Origin: Streptomyces tauricus
Lineage (GTDB): Bacteria; Actinomycetota; Actinomycetes; Streptomycetales; Streptomycetaceae
NCBI RefSeq assembly: GCF_014650955.1
Contig: NZ_BMVY01000031.1
Location: 41,737-105,736 of the forward strand
Direction of reading: 5' to 3'
Length of the DNA stretch: 64,000 bases
This document shows positions 51,942 to 61,245 of this stretch, piece by piece. Position numbers and translations under genes: made by a program. How positions within the stretch are numbered: position 1 is the first letter of the stretch; the number at the start of each line of letters is the position of its first letter. The notes below the pieces were generated by a model. That model did no database searches. It had not been told where the DNA came from and worked only from the letters and a program-made list of their open reading frames with translations.

Positions 51942-54379
51942 CGTGCGGGCTCCACGCAGTACAGGGCGGAGCGTAGGGTCTCCGCGTCCGGATCCCCCAG
52001 AGTCTCCCAGCCCCGCACGCCGATGGTCACCTGTTCTCCCGGGAGCAGCGTGACGAGCCCCCGGTCGGCCGAGGCGGCGGGGGACAGCCGGTCGGCCTGC
52101 AGCAGCAGATCCCGTACGAGCGTGTGGGCGGTGACCGTGACCTCTCCCGGAGCCGCGACCGAGACGTCGAACCGAGGCCGCGGGTACGGGATCTCGCGGT
52201 CGGCGAGAGGAAAGTACAGCGCCCGCACCCCACCCGAGCCCTCACGCACGCCCCCGCCTGAGTCCCCGCCTCCGCACCCGTCCGCCACCAGGAACTCCTT
52301 CGGTCCCACCGGCTCAAGGTCCTTGGGGACGCGCAGATCGGCCACCGCCCGTGCCCCCGCCGCCAGCTCCACGCCCGCCTCCGCCACCACCCCGCCCTCC
52401 ACCGACATCCGACGCAGCGCCACCCGGCACGCCCAGGGCTCCGCCGACTGGTTGACCGCCGCCAGTACGAGCCCCCCAGGCCCTGGCCGGAGCGTCAGCA
52501 GCCGGTCCGCGTACAGCCGTTTCAGCTCGTGGTAGAGCGGCTTCTCGCGCCCGTCTCCGTCGATCGCGGCCCAACTGGTCACCGGCCAGCAGTCGTTGAG
52601 CTGCCAGAGGATCGTGCCCGCGCACACCGGCCAGTTCGCCCGCCAGTGCTCGATGCCCGCCGCGACGGCCCGTGCCTGGTTCACCTGGGTGAGGTAGTGC
52701 CATCGGTCGAAGCCGTCCTCGCCGAAGCCCTGTTCGGGCACGGTGAAGTGCCGGGCGAGCCCGCGTGCCAGCTTCCCGTTGCCGTCGTCGGCCTTCTGGT
52801 GGTGCAGCATGCCGGGGGAGTCGGGCGCGAGCACCTCGCCGGGCAGGGCGCGCCGCAGGGTGGCGTACGCGGGCGGCGCCTGCCAGCCGAACTCGGCGAC
52901 GAACCGCGGGACTTCACGCCGGTACTCCGCGTAGTCCTCCCGGTTCCACACCTCCCACGAGTGATGGGTGCCGTGCGCCGGGTCGTTGGGGTGGTGGTCC
53001 CAGGAGCCCGACCAGGGGCTGCCCGCCGCGTACGGGCGGGTCGGGTCCAACTCGGCGACCACGCGCGGCAGCAGGCCCAGGTAGTAGCCCTCACCCCACG
53101 AGTCCCCGGCCAGCCGCCGCTCCCAGTCCCAGTCCCGGAAGCCCCACAGGTTCTCGTTGTTGCCGTTCCACAGCACGAGCGAGGGATGCGGCATCAGCCG
53201 TACGACGTTCTCGCGGGCCTCGGCCTCCACCTCGCCGCGCAGGGGCTGCTCCTCCGGGTAGGCGGCGCAGGCGAAGGGGAAGTCCTGCCAGACCAGCAGG
53301 CCCAGTTCGTCGCAGGCGTCGTAGAAGTCCTCACTCTCGTAGAGGCCGCCGCCCCAGACGCGTACGAGGTCCACGCCGGCGTCGGCCGCCTGGGTCAGCC
53401 GGGTGCGGTAGCGCTCGCGGGTGACCCGCGAGGGGAGGACGTCGTCCGGGATCCAGTTGACCCCCCGGGCGAAGATCCGCTCGCCGTTGACGACGAAGGT
53501 GAAGCCGGAGCCGTGCTCGTCGTCCCGGCGGTCGAGCCCGACGGTCCTGAAGCCGACGCGCCGATGCCAGGAGTCCAGCGGCCCGCCCACGTCCGAGAGC
53601 AGCAACTCGACCTCGTACAGCGGCTGTTCGCCGTAGCCGCGTGGCCACCACAGGGCGGCGTCCGGTACCTCGACGCGTACCACCGCGCTCGTGCCGACGA
53701 CGTCCACGGCCGTCTCGACCCCGCCCACGCGGGCCCTCAGGGTCAGTCCGGCCTCCACTCGTGACCGCTCGACCTCCACCCGCAACTCGACCCGCCCGAG
53801 GCCCTGCTCGACCGTCACGAGAGGACGTACCCGGGCTATGCGCGCGGTCGTCCAGTGTTCGAGGCGGACCGGTTTCCAGATGCCGGCCGTCACCAGGGTC
53901 GGACCCCAGTCCCAGCCGAAGGAGCAGGCCATCTTCCGGAGGTACTGAAACGGCTCGGGGTATTCGTTCGGCCGTTCACCGAGCCGTCCGCGCACCGCCT
54001 CCGCCTCGCCGTACGCGGACCGGAAGCGGACCGAGAGGCGTCCGCCGAGCCCTGTGACGTCGAAGCGGTACGAGCGGTGCATGTTCCGTACGGCGCCGAG
54101 GAGTTGGCCGTCGAGCCGGACCTCGGCGACCGTGTCGAGGCCGTCGAACACGAGGTCCGTCTGCTCGTGCCCGCCCGGCGCCGGAGCGAGCGTCGTCTCG
54201 TACAGCCAGTCGCGCCGCCCGACCCACGCCACCTCGGTCTCGCCGCGCCCGAGGAACGGGTCCTGGATGACCCCCGCCGCCAGCAGATCCGTATGCACGC
54301 AGCCCGGCACCGCGGCCGGCAGAGCGGCCCCCTCGTGCCGCAGGATCCATCCCTCGTGGATCGGCGTGACCTCCAGCAT
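51938..54379 (-). CDS. GH2 beta-mannosidase
   Basis: An 813-residue intracellular glycosidase of family 2 releasing mannose from beta-mannosides. Layout: sugar-binding jelly-roll domain (1-185), immunoglobulin-like domain (about 190-290), then a TIM barrel with the acid/base Glu in LVLWNGNNENLWGF and the nucleophile Glu in RFVAEFGWQAPP. C-terminal beta domains follow, carrying a Gly/Ser-rich insertion (CGGGDSGGGVREGSGGV). The mannosidase assignment rests on the WNGNNE and EFGWQ motifs and the DWLYETTL start. ATG 54379 is chosen (AGGAG 5 bp upstream); 54406 would lie across the operator. No signal peptide, so it acts on imported oligosaccharides. Confidence 0.92.
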   Translation of the reverse strand: MLEVTPIHEGWILRHEGAALPAAVPGCVHTDLLAAGVIQDPFLGRGETEVAWVGRRDWLYETTLAPAPGGHEQTDLVFDGLDTVAEVRLDGQLLGAVRNMHRSYRFDVTGLGGRLSVRFRSAYGEAEAVRGRLGERPNEYPEPFQYLRKMACSFGWDWGPTLVTAGIWKPVRLEHWTTARIARVRPLVTVEQGLGRVELRVEVERSRVEAGLTLRARVGGVETAVDVVGTSAVVRVEVPDAALWWPRGYGEQPLYEVELLLSDVGGPLDSWHRRVGFRTVGLDRRDDEHGSGFTFVVNGERIFARGVNWIPDDVLPSRVTRERYRTRLTQAADAGVDLVRVWGGGLYESEDFYDACDELGLLVWQDFPFACAAYPEEQPLRGEVEAEARENVVRLMPHPSLVLWNGNNENLWGFRDWDWERRLAGDSWGEGYYLGLLPRVVAELDPTRPYAAGSPWSGSWDHHPNDPAHGTHHSWEVWNREDYAEYRREVPRFVAEFGWQAPPAYATLRRALPGEVLAPDSPGMLHHQKADDGNGKLARGLARHFTVPEQGFGEDGFDRWHYLTQVNQARAVAAGIEHWRANWPVCAGTILWQLNDCWPVTSWAAIDGDGREKPLYHELKRLYADRLLTLRPGPGGLVLAAVNQSAEPWACRVALRRMSVEGGVVAEAGVELAAGARAVADLRVPKDLEPVGPKEFLVADGCGGGDSGGGVREGSGGVRALYFPLADREIPYPRPRFDVSVAAPGEVTVTAHTLVRDLLLQADRLSPAASADRGLVTLLPGEQVTIGVRGWETLGDPDAETLRSALYCVEPAR

Positions 54380-54387
54380 GCGCACTC

Positions 54388-54401
54388 CTAAACCGGTATA
54401 G
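54388..54401. promoter_or_regulatory. LacI-type operator 1 of the mannoside cluster
   Basis: CTAAACCGGTATAG, 9 bp before the beta-mannosidase start and overlapping its ribosome site. It is near-palindromic around CCGG and matches the inverse of operator 2. Confidence 0.8.
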
Positions 54402-54455
54402 GCCAATGCTGACCGGACGGTAGTAAACGCCTCTCGATCCTTGGCGAAATAAGGA

Positions 54456-54469
54456 CTTTACCGGTTTAG
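54456..54469. promoter_or_regulatory. LacI-type operator 2 of the mannoside cluster
   Basis: CTTTACCGGTTTAG, 71 bp upstream of the importer's binding-protein start. Its reverse complement CTAAACCGGTAAAG shares 12 of 14 bases with operator 1. The 68-bp centre spacing would permit looping across the shared divergent promoter. Confidence 0.8.
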
Positions 54470-54539
54470 CGCCTACTGCCAGAGTGCGGAACCAGCCATC
54501 CCACTCGTGCTCATCCGTCCCCGAACGGAGCTGGTGCAG

Positions 54540-55856
54540 ATGAACCACCGCACGAAGATCGCCGGAAGCCTCCTCGCCGCCGCGCTGCTGGCCGCGGGCT
54601 GTACCGGAAGCGGAGGCACGTCGAAGGGCGCGGACGCCGAGGCCCCCGACGACCCGAAGAAGGTGTCCGGCACGATCACGGTCCTCACCCACCGGACCGA
54701 CCTCGTGCAGGACGGGACGATGAAAAAGTACGCGGCCGAATTCAACAAGACCTATCCGAAGGTCGAGGTCGAGTTCGACGCCCTCACGGACTACGAGGGC
54801 GAGGTCAAGATCCGGATGAACACCGAGAACTACGGCGATGTGCTGATGATCCCCGCCGTGATCAAGAAGAACGACTACCCGAAGTTCTTCGCGTCCCTCG
54901 GCACCGAGACGGAACGCGCGAAGAAGTACCTGTTCACCGACTTCACCACGGTCGACGGCAAGGTCTACGGGCAGAGCCCGATGGGAGCCCTCCCCGGCTT
55001 CCTCTACAACAAGCGGGTCTGGAAGGAGGCGGGGATCACCGACTGGCCCACCACACCGGCCGAGTTCGTCGCCGGTCTCAGGGCCGTCAAGTCGAAGACC
55101 GACGCGATCCCGTACTACACGAACTTCAAGGACATGTGGCCGCTGACGCAGTGGACGTACATGGACGGCGCGGTCAGCTGCGACCCGCGGGCCACGTCCC
55201 GTCTCGCCGAGGGCGACCCGTGGGCGAAGGGCGAGGACCTGCGCGTCGCCGACACCCTGCTGTACGACATCGTGCGCGGCGGGCTGATCGAGAAGGACCC
55301 GACGACCACCAACTGGGAAGCCTCGAAGCCCAAGTTGGCCAAGGGTGACATCGCCACGATGTGGCTCGGCTCCTGGGCGATCACCCAGTTCCGGGCGGCG
55401 GCGAAGCAGGCCGGCGCGAACCCGGACGACATCGGCTTCATGCCCTTCCCGGCCCAGCGGGACGGGAAGTTCTGCGCGACCATGTCGCCCGACTACAACC
55501 AGGCCGTCAACATCAACTCCGACCACAAGGCGGCGGCCCGCGCCTGGATCGACTGGTTCACCGACACGTCCGGTTACGCGGCCGACAACCTGACCCTCTC
55601 CCCGGTCAAGGGCGACCCGCTGCCCGAGGTGCTGCGGCCGTACGAGGACGCCGGCGTGAAGCTCATCGAACTCGACGACGCCAAGGGCGCGGAGGTCAAG
55701 GAGATCGACAACGAGTCGGAGGTCGGCATCTACAAGCCCGACTACCGCCAGGACCTGGTCGATCTCGCCCGCGGCGCCAGGAAGGGCAGCCTCGACGACT
55801 TCCTCGGCGACCTCGGCGAGCGCTGGGAAGAGGCGCGGAAGTCCACGGGGTCCTGA
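54540..55856 (+). CDS. Sugar ABC transporter substrate-binding lipoprotein (mannoside cluster)
   Basis: A 438-residue family 1 solute-binding protein. The signal peptide has a lipobox (LAAGC, Cys at about residue 21). A Gly/Ala/Asp linker follows, then GTITVLTHRTDLVQDGTMKKYAAEFNKTYPKVEVEF. ATG 54540 is preferred (GGAG about 10 bp upstream). It is divergent from beta-mannosidase, so beta-mannooligosaccharides are the likely cargo, by inference. Unlike the other two binding-protein genes in the window it has no hairpin after it: its stop overlaps the permease start (TGATG). Confidence 0.9.
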   Translation: MNHRTKIAGSLLAAALLAAGCTGSGGTSKGADAEAPDDPKKVSGTITVLTHRTDLVQDGTMKKYAAEFNKTYPKVEVEFDALTDYEGEVKIRMNTENYGDVLMIPAVIKKNDYPKFFASLGTETERAKKYLFTDFTTVDGKVYGQSPMGALPGFLYNKRVWKEAGITDWPTTPAEFVAGLRAVKSKTDAIPYYTNFKDMWPLTQWTYMDGAVSCDPRATSRLAEGDPWAKGEDLRVADTLLYDIVRGGLIEKDPTTTNWEASKPKLAKGDIATMWLGSWAITQFRAAAKQAGANPDDIGFMPFPAQRDGKFCATMSPDYNQAVNINSDHKAAARAWIDWFTDTSGYAADNLTLSPVKGDPLPEVLRPYEDAGVKLIELDDAKGAEVKEIDNESEVGIYKPDYRQDLVDLARGARKGSLDDFLGDLGERWEEARKSTGS

Positions 55857-56821
55857 TGGCGGACACGACCGAGACCGGTGTGACCGGGAAGGCGGCGCGG
55901 CGCGTGGAGGCCGCGCCCGCCGCCCGCACGGCACAAGCCCGGGCCCCGCGCGGGTCACGGCTGCGGCGGGGCCTCACTCCGTGGCTCTTCCTCGCCGCCC
56001 CGCTGGTCCTGCTGATCACGTTCACGTACGCGCCGGTCGCCAACATGGTCGCGTACAGCTTCACCGACTGGGACGGCGTCAGCCCCGAGCTGAGCTACAC
56101 GGGCGGCGAGAACTACGTCGAACTCTTCACCCGCCCCGAGCTGTTCGAGGTCTTCTTCGTCAGCGGCTACTACCTGGCCGCCTCCGTCGTGCAGATCGTC
56201 GTCGCGCTCTACTTCGCGACGGTCCTCAGCTTCAACGTGCGCTTCCGGAACTTCTTCAAGGGTGTGCTCTTCTTCCCGTACCTGATCAACGGGGTGGCGA
56301 TCGGTTTCGTCTTCCTCTACTTCTTCCAGGACGGCGGCACCCTCGACTCGATCCTGGGCCTCCTCGGTGTCCACTCCGACCGCGCCTGGCTGGGCACCCC
56401 GGTCTCCGCGAACGTCTCCCTGGCGGGGGTCTCCGTCTGGCGCTACCTGGGCCTGAACTTCGTCCTGTTCCTCGGCGCGATCCAGTCCATCCCGGGCGAA
56501 CTGTACGAGGCCGCCGAACTGGACGGGGCGAACCGCTGGCACCAGTTCCGGTACATCATCGCGCCCGGCATCAGGCCCGTACTCAGCCTGACCGTCATCC
56601 TCTCCGTCTCCGGCTCGCTGTCCGCCTTCGAGGTGCCGTTCATCATGACCGGCGGCGCGACCGGCACGGAGACCTTCGTGATCCAGACGGTGAAGCTGGC
56701 CTTCCAGTTCAACAAGACGGGGCTGGCCTCGGCGGCCGCGGTCGTCCTGCTCCTGATCATCCTGGCGGTGACCTGGGTCCAGCGACGCCTCGTCCCGGAC
56801 GACAAGGTGGACCTCGTATGA
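55856..56821 (+). CDS. Sugar ABC permease (MalF type)
   Basis: A 321-residue permease. An Ala/Arg-rich cytoplasmic N-terminus of about 40 residues precedes about six helices, starting at LTPWLFLAAPLVLLITFTYAPV. The EAA loop is LYEAAELDGANRWHQFRYIIAPGI. ATG 55856 shares one base with the preceding stop. It forms the channel with the next gene's product. No ATPase is encoded here, so a shared MsiK-type ATPase is expected. Confidence 0.93.
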   Translation: MADTTETGVTGKAARRVEAAPAARTAQARAPRGSRLRRGLTPWLFLAAPLVLLITFTYAPVANMVAYSFTDWDGVSPELSYTGGENYVELFTRPELFEVFFVSGYYLAASVVQIVVALYFATVLSFNVRFRNFFKGVLFFPYLINGVAIGFVFLYFFQDGGTLDSILGLLGVHSDRAWLGTPVSANVSLAGVSVWRYLGLNFVLFLGAIQSIPGELYEAAELDGANRWHQFRYIIAPGIRPVLSLTVILSVSGSLSAFEVPFIMTGGATGTETFVIQTVKLAFQFNKTGLASAAAVVLLLIILAVTWVQRRLVPDDKVDLV

Positions 56822-57657
56822 CTCGCCTCTCGCGCCACCGGGCCGCCCGGACTCTCACCTATCTGTCCCTGGTCGTCGCGAGCGTGGTCGTCCTGCTGCC
56901 GCTCCTCGTGGTCCTCCTGACCTCCCTCAAGTCGGAACAGGAGATGGCGAACGACAGCGGGGCGCTCCAACTCCCCGACGACCCGCTGAACTTCGACAAC
57001 TACGTGACGGCCTTTCAGGACGGCCGGATGCTCTCGGCGTTCGGGAACACGGCGATCATCCTGCTCTTCTCCGTCACCGGCACGGTGATCATCGGATCGA
57101 TGGCGGCGTACGCGATCGACCGCTACACCTTCCGGGCCAGAAAGCTGGTCGTCGCCCTCTTCCTCGTCGCCACGCTCGTACCCGGCGTGACCACCCAGGT
57201 GGCGACCTTCCAGATCGTCGACAGCTTCGGCATGTTCGACACCCGCTGGGCGCCGATCGTCCTCTACATGGGCACCGACATCGTCTCGATCTACATCTTC
57301 CTGCAGTTCGTCCGGTCGATCCCGATCTCGCTCGACGAGTCCGCCCGGCTCGACGGGGCGAACGCCTTCACGATCTACCGGAAGATCATCCTGCCGCTGC
57401 TGAAGCCCGCGATCGCGACGGTGGTCATCGTGAAGGGGATCACCGTCTACAACGACTTCTACATCCCGTTCCTCTACATGCCGTCCGAGGATCTTGGCGT
57501 GATCTCAACGTCCCTGTTCCGCTTCAAGGGCCCGTTCGGAGCGCACTGGGAGAACATCTCGGCGGGAGCGGTCCTGGTCATCCTCCCCACCCTCCTGGTC
57601 TTCCTGTTCCTCCAGCGCTACATCTACAACGGCTTCACCAGGGGCGCCACGAAGTGA
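56818..57657 (+). CDS. Sugar ABC permease (MalG type)
   Basis: A 279-residue permease with about six helices and the EAA loop LDESARLDGANAFTIYRKIILPLLKPA. The Ser-Ala variation in the first positions is mild. ATG 56818 overlaps the previous stop (ATGA). Last gene of the importer operon; the terminator hairpin starts at its stop codon. Confidence 0.94.
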   Translation: MTRLSRHRAARTLTYLSLVVASVVVLLPLLVVLLTSLKSEQEMANDSGALQLPDDPLNFDNYVTAFQDGRMLSAFGNTAIILLFSVTGTVIIGSMAAYAIDRYTFRARKLVVALFLVATLVPGVTTQVATFQIVDSFGMFDTRWAPIVLYMGTDIVSIYIFLQFVRSIPISLDESARLDGANAFTIYRKIILPLLKPAIATVVIVKGITVYNDFYIPFLYMPSEDLGVISTSLFRFKGPFGAHWENISAGAVLVILPTLLVFLFLQRYIYNGFTRGATK

Positions 57658-57680
57658 GGGCGCCCCTGAGGGCGCCCTTT
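57657..57680. terminator. Terminator between the importer operon and RNase D gene
   Basis: Perfect 9-bp arms AGGGCGCCC / GGGCGCCCT, a 4-nt loop and a TTT run, between convergent genes. Confidence 0.8.
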
Positions 57681-57694
57681 CAGGGGCCGAAGCC

Positions 57695-58981
57695 CTACTC
57701 CTTGGCCTTGGCCTTCACAGCCAGCGCGGCGACCAGCACGGGCGTGACCTGTTCGACCTGCCAGGCCCGGGCCCCGTACCCCGCGAGGGCACTGGCCACG
57801 GACGCCGCGTCCGGAGCGGCCGGCGGCTCCCAGCACACCCGCCGCACCGTATCCGGAGTGATCAGGTTCTCCTGCGGCATGTTGAGCGTCTCCGCCAGCG
57901 CGGACACAGCGGCCCGCGCCGCCGACAGCCGCGCCGCGGCGGCCGGATCCTTCTCGGCCCAGGCGCGCGGCGGAGGCGGCCCGTTGAGCGGCTGACCCGG
58001 CTGCGGCAGCTCCGCGTCCGGCAGCTCCTTCGCCCGGTCCACGGCCGCCTGCCACTGCTCCAGCTGGCGCTGGCCCATGCGGTGCCCGAAGCCGTTCAGC
58101 GCGGCGAGCGCGTGCACGTTGGCCGGTACGGCGAGCGCGGCCTCGACGATCGCCCCGTCGCCGAGGATCTTGCCCGGCGAGATGTCCCGCCGCCGCGCCG
58201 CCCGGTCCCGGGTCTCCCACAGCTCCCGTACGACGGCCATCTGCCGGCGGCGGCGCACCTTGTGCATGCCCGACGTACGGCGCCACGGGTCCTTGCGGGG
58301 CTCCGGCGGGGGCGCCGAGGCGATCGCGTCGAACTCCTCGCGGGCCCACTCCAGCTTGCCCTGCCGGTCGAGCTCCTTCTCCAGCGCGTCCCGCAGGTCG
58401 ACGAGCAGCTCCACGTCGAGCGCGGCGTAGCGCAGCCACGGTTCGGGCAGCGGGCGGGTCGACCAGTCGACCGCCGAGTGCCCCTTCTCCAGTACGAAGC
58501 CCAGGACGCCCTCGACCATCGCGCCGAGCCCGACCCGCGGGAACCCGGCGAGCCGGCCGGCCAGCTCGGTGTCGAAGAGGCGGCTGGGGACCATACCTAT
58601 CTCCCGCAGACACGGCAGATCCTGGGTGGCCGCGTGCAGGACCCACTCCACTCCGGAGAGCGCCTCGCCGAGGCCCGACAGGTCGGGACAGGCGACGGGG
58701 TCGATGAGCGCGGTGCCCGCGCCCTCGCGGCGCAGCTGCACCAGATACGCGCGCTGGCCGTAGCGGTAGCCGGACGCCCGCTCGGCGTCGACGGCGACGG
58801 GGCCGGTGCCTGCCGCGAACGCGGCGATCATCTCCGCGAGGGCGTCCTCGTCGGTGATCACCGGCGGAATTCCGTCGCGGGGCTCCAGCAGGGGGATCGG
58901 CGCCGGTTCGACGTCGTCCGGAGGAGCGCCTCCGGTGGTTCGCAGTGAACTGTCTGCTGCGGTCTCTTGGGCGTCGGTCAC
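57695..58981 (-). CDS. rnd: Ribonuclease D
   Basis: A 428-residue 3'-5' exoribonuclease with DEDDy catalytic residues: VAVDAERASGYRYGQRAYLVQL, the central Asp in LHAATQDLPCLREIG, and Tyr/Asp in WLRYAALDVELLVDL. An HRDC domain (about 225-305, RRRRQMAVVRELWETRDRAARRRDISPGKIL) and a second HRDC-like region near the C-terminus follow. It trims 3' ends of structured RNAs such as tRNA precursors. A long Pro/Ala linker (ELPQPGQPLNGPPPPRAW) separates the C-terminal part. The neighbouring minus-strand NarL-type gene is separated by a perfect 36-bp palindrome. Confidence 0.93.
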   Translation of the reverse strand: MTDAQETAADSSLRTTGGAPPDDVEPAPIPLLEPRDGIPPVITDEDALAEMIAAFAAGTGPVAVDAERASGYRYGQRAYLVQLRREGAGTALIDPVACPDLSGLGEALSGVEWVLHAATQDLPCLREIGMVPSRLFDTELAGRLAGFPRVGLGAMVEGVLGFVLEKGHSAVDWSTRPLPEPWLRYAALDVELLVDLRDALEKELDRQGKLEWAREEFDAIASAPPPEPRKDPWRRTSGMHKVRRRRQMAVVRELWETRDRAARRRDISPGKILGDGAIVEAALAVPANVHALAALNGFGHRMGQRQLEQWQAAVDRAKELPDAELPQPGQPLNGPPPPRAWAEKDPAAAARLSAARAAVSALAETLNMPQENLITPDTVRRVCWEPPAAPDAASVASALAGYGARAWQVEQVTPVLVAALAVKAKAKE

Positions 58982-59006
58982 CTGTCAAGGGTATCTGTGT
59001 ATGACA

Positions 59007-59042
59007 GACGCCCGTCGACGGAACGTTCCGTCGACGGGCGTC
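59007..59042. terminator. Perfect 36-bp palindrome (likely terminator)
   Basis: Self-complementary over 36 bp with no spacer, centred on AACGTT and bounded by GACGCCCGTCGACGG on each side. It lies between the end of the NarL-type gene and the start of rnd. As RNA it folds into a very stable hairpin; as DNA it could also form a cruciform or bind a dimeric protein. Confidence 0.75.
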
Positions 59043-59149
59043 CGAGGGTCGTAAACCAGTCAGGTCGGTGAATCCTGCATCAGTCGAGCGTCCTGGTTCG
59101 TGCGAAGGGGATGATCCGGTTCAGGCGGCGGGGATGAATTCGGTGGGGG

Positions 59150-59812
59150 TCAGTGGATGATTCCCGTGCGCAGGGCCACCGCCACCATCCCGGCGCGGTC
59201 ACCCGTGCCGAGCTTGCGGGCGATGCGGGCGAGGTGGCTCTTGACGGTCAGCGCGGACAGGCCCATCGAGACGCCGATGGCCTTGTTCGACTGGCCCTCC
59301 GCCACCAGCCGGAGCACCTCGACCTCACGGCCGGACAGCTCGCGGTAGCCACCCGGGTGGCTCGGGGAACCCGGGGGGCGGCGGTGCATACGGGCGGCGG
59401 CCGAGCCGATGGGGGCGACGCCCGGCCGGGTGGGAAGCCCGACGTTCGTACGGGTGCCGGTGACTACGTAGCCCTTGACGCCGCCCGCGAGGGCGTTGCG
59501 TACGGCGCCGATGTCGTCGGCGGCGGACAGGGCCAGGCCGTTCGGCCAGCCCGCGGCGCGGGTTTCGGACAGGAGGGTGAGGCCGGAGCCGTCGGGGAGA
59601 TGGACGTCTGCGACACAGATGTCGCGGGGGTTGCCGATGCGGGGACGAGCCTCCGCGACGGACGAAGCCTCGATCACGTCGCGAACACCGAGCGCCCACA
59701 GATGGCGGGTGACGGTGGACCGCACGCGGGGGTCGGCCACGACCACCATCGCGGTCGGCTTGTTCGGGCGGTAGGCGACCAGGCTTGCGGGCTGCTCAAG
59801 GAGAACGGACAC
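59150..59812 (-). CDS. NarL/LuxR-type response regulator
   Basis: A 220-residue regulator. The receiver-like domain (about 20-125) has the phospho-acceptor position Asp69 (ICVADVHLPDGSGL) and a Lys in GGVKGYVV, but only one N-terminal acidic residue (VVVADP). The C-terminal LuxR-type HTH (about 155-215) is YRELSGREVEVLRLVAEGQSNKAIGVSMGLSALTVKSHLARIARKL (motifs at LSGREVEVL and LTVKSHL). GTG 59812 is chosen with GGAGG 5 bp upstream. No histidine kinase is adjacent, so it is an orphan regulator. The 516-bp region upstream is probably its promoter region. Confidence 0.9.
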   Translation of the reverse strand: MSVLLEQPASLVAYRPNKPTAMVVVADPRVRSTVTRHLWALGVRDVIEASSVAEARPRIGNPRDICVADVHLPDGSGLTLLSETRAAGWPNGLALSAADDIGAVRNALAGGVKGYVVTGTRTNVGLPTRPGVAPIGSAAARMHRRPPGSPSHPGGYRELSGREVEVLRLVAEGQSNKAIGVSMGLSALTVKSHLARIARKLGTGDRAGMVAVALRTGIIH

Positions 59813-60328
59813 CAGGCCTCCTGGGGGTGCGGGACGGGGGACCGGCTGTGGGGATGAAGCCGGGACGAACCGTGCTTTCAAGGTCACAGAGGTCTTCGGC
59901 ATCAAACCCGTCCGCCTTTAGAGAATGATCACGATTTGGTGAGTAATAATGCGTGCAATTCGGACGCACGATCGATCATCCGAAGATCGAAACGAGTCCG
60001 CTCCGCTTCGATACGAGGCCGAAAGTGGTCGTATCGATAAAAGGGCAAACGTGTTTTCGTGCAGGCCGCGGGTGGTTCGGGGTCGCGTGAGGGGGCGCGG
60101 GGGCGCCATCGGGGCGCGGGCGCGGCAGGCCACCCTCCGGAGGCGCCTCGGAAGGGGGAGGTCTGACGGAGGGTTGACGGCGCTCGTGCGGACACAACTG
60201 AAGCCGCACCTCGCAAGAGGCACGGCTTCAGGTAGGCGCCCTCAAGGGGCGCGGGGAACTGCGCGACCGGCCACGACGCACCCGCAGACAAAAAGCGGAC
60301 CTGCGGCGCGGCGGCCAGAGGCCAGCGC
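59813..60328. other. 516-bp non-coding region upstream of the NarL-type gene
   Basis: The first 250 bp are unusually A/T-rich for this genome and contain an inverted repeat TCGATACGA-N12-TCGTATCGA (60008-60037). This is the likely promoter/control region of the regulator. A dispersed-repeat copy (GGGGCGCGGGGAACTGCGC, inverted) lies at about 60243. No coding-like frame was seen. Confidence 0.7.
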
Positions 60329-60994
60329 CTAGCGGCTCTGTGGACCCCGCCGCTGCGGCAGCGTGACGACGGAGGCGTCACCGGGCGCCGCAGGCGGCAG
60401 ACCGGCGATCTGGGCGAGCAGGTCGCACCAGGAGGCCAGGTGCGACGCGGTGTCGGGCACCCCGCCCAGACCCTCACGCGGAGTCCAGGACGCCCGGATC
60501 TCGATCTGCGACGCCGGGGGCCGCTCCGACAGGCCGCCGAAATAGTGCGAGCTTGCCCGGGTGACCGTGCCGCTGGGCTCGCCGTACGACAGACCGCGGG
60601 CCTGCAGCGCACCCGTCAGCCAGGACCAGCAGACGTCGGGGAGCAGCGGATCGGAGGCCATCTCCGGCTCCAGCTCCGCACGGACCAGCGTCACCATGCG
60701 GAACGAGCCCTGCCAGGCGTCGTGCCCGGCCGGGTCGTGCAGCAGGATCAGCCGGCCGTCCGCCAGATCCTCCTCACCGTCGACGACGGTGGCCTCCAGC
60801 GCGTACGCGAACGGCGCGAGCCGTCGCGGTGCCTTCGTCGGATCGATCTCGATCTGCGGCCGCAGCCGCGCGGCCCTCAACGCATCGACGGCGGCTCGAA
60901 AAGGCAGCGGAGCCGCCTCCATCGCATCCCGCTCCCCCTCCTTCGGGTCGTCCATTCCAGCGCCGTCCGACAGTCGTCCCTGAGCCGCAGCCAT
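60329..60994 (-). CDS. DUF3000 family protein
   Basis: A protein of up to 221 residues, of unknown function, recognised by PLPFRAAVDALRAARLRPQIEIDPTKAPRRLAPFAYALEA, LLHDPAGHDAWQGSFRMVTLVRAELEPEMA and CWSWLTGALQARGLSYGEPSGTVTRASSHYFGGL. The DUF3000 family is actinobacterial and typically sits beside hemE, as here (divergent, 251 bp away). The start is uncertain: ATG 60994 has no clear ribosome site, while ATG 60922 has AAGGAGGGGGAG upstream, though some family similarity lies close to it. Confidence 0.88.
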   Translation of the reverse strand: MAAAQGRLSDGAGMDDPKEGERDAMEAAPLPFRAAVDALRAARLRPQIEIDPTKAPRRLAPFAYALEATVVDGEEDLADGRLILLHDPAGHDAWQGSFRMVTLVRAELEPEMASDPLLPDVCWSWLTGALQARGLSYGEPSGTVTRASSHYFGGLSERPPASQIEIRASWTPREGLGGVPDTASHLASWCDLLAQIAGLPPAAPGDASVVTLPQRRGPQSR

Positions 60995-61245
60995 GCGGGG
61001 AAGATTAAGGGGAACAGAGCCTTTGCGCAGGGAGAGACACCCGTGCGCCGGACCACTGTCCGGATCACGTTGCCGAAAAGCGCCCCTGCACGCGCCGTTT
61101 CGCGACGGTACGGGCCGGAGTACGGGGCGCGGTGGGGGCCGGGTGCGGGTCTGGGCGCGAGTCGGGCGCGGGCCGGGTGCGGGTCGGGTGGCCCCGCGTC
61201 GGGGCCGGGCTTTCGGTGCCTCCGGGCCGTGCGAGACTTTTCGTC

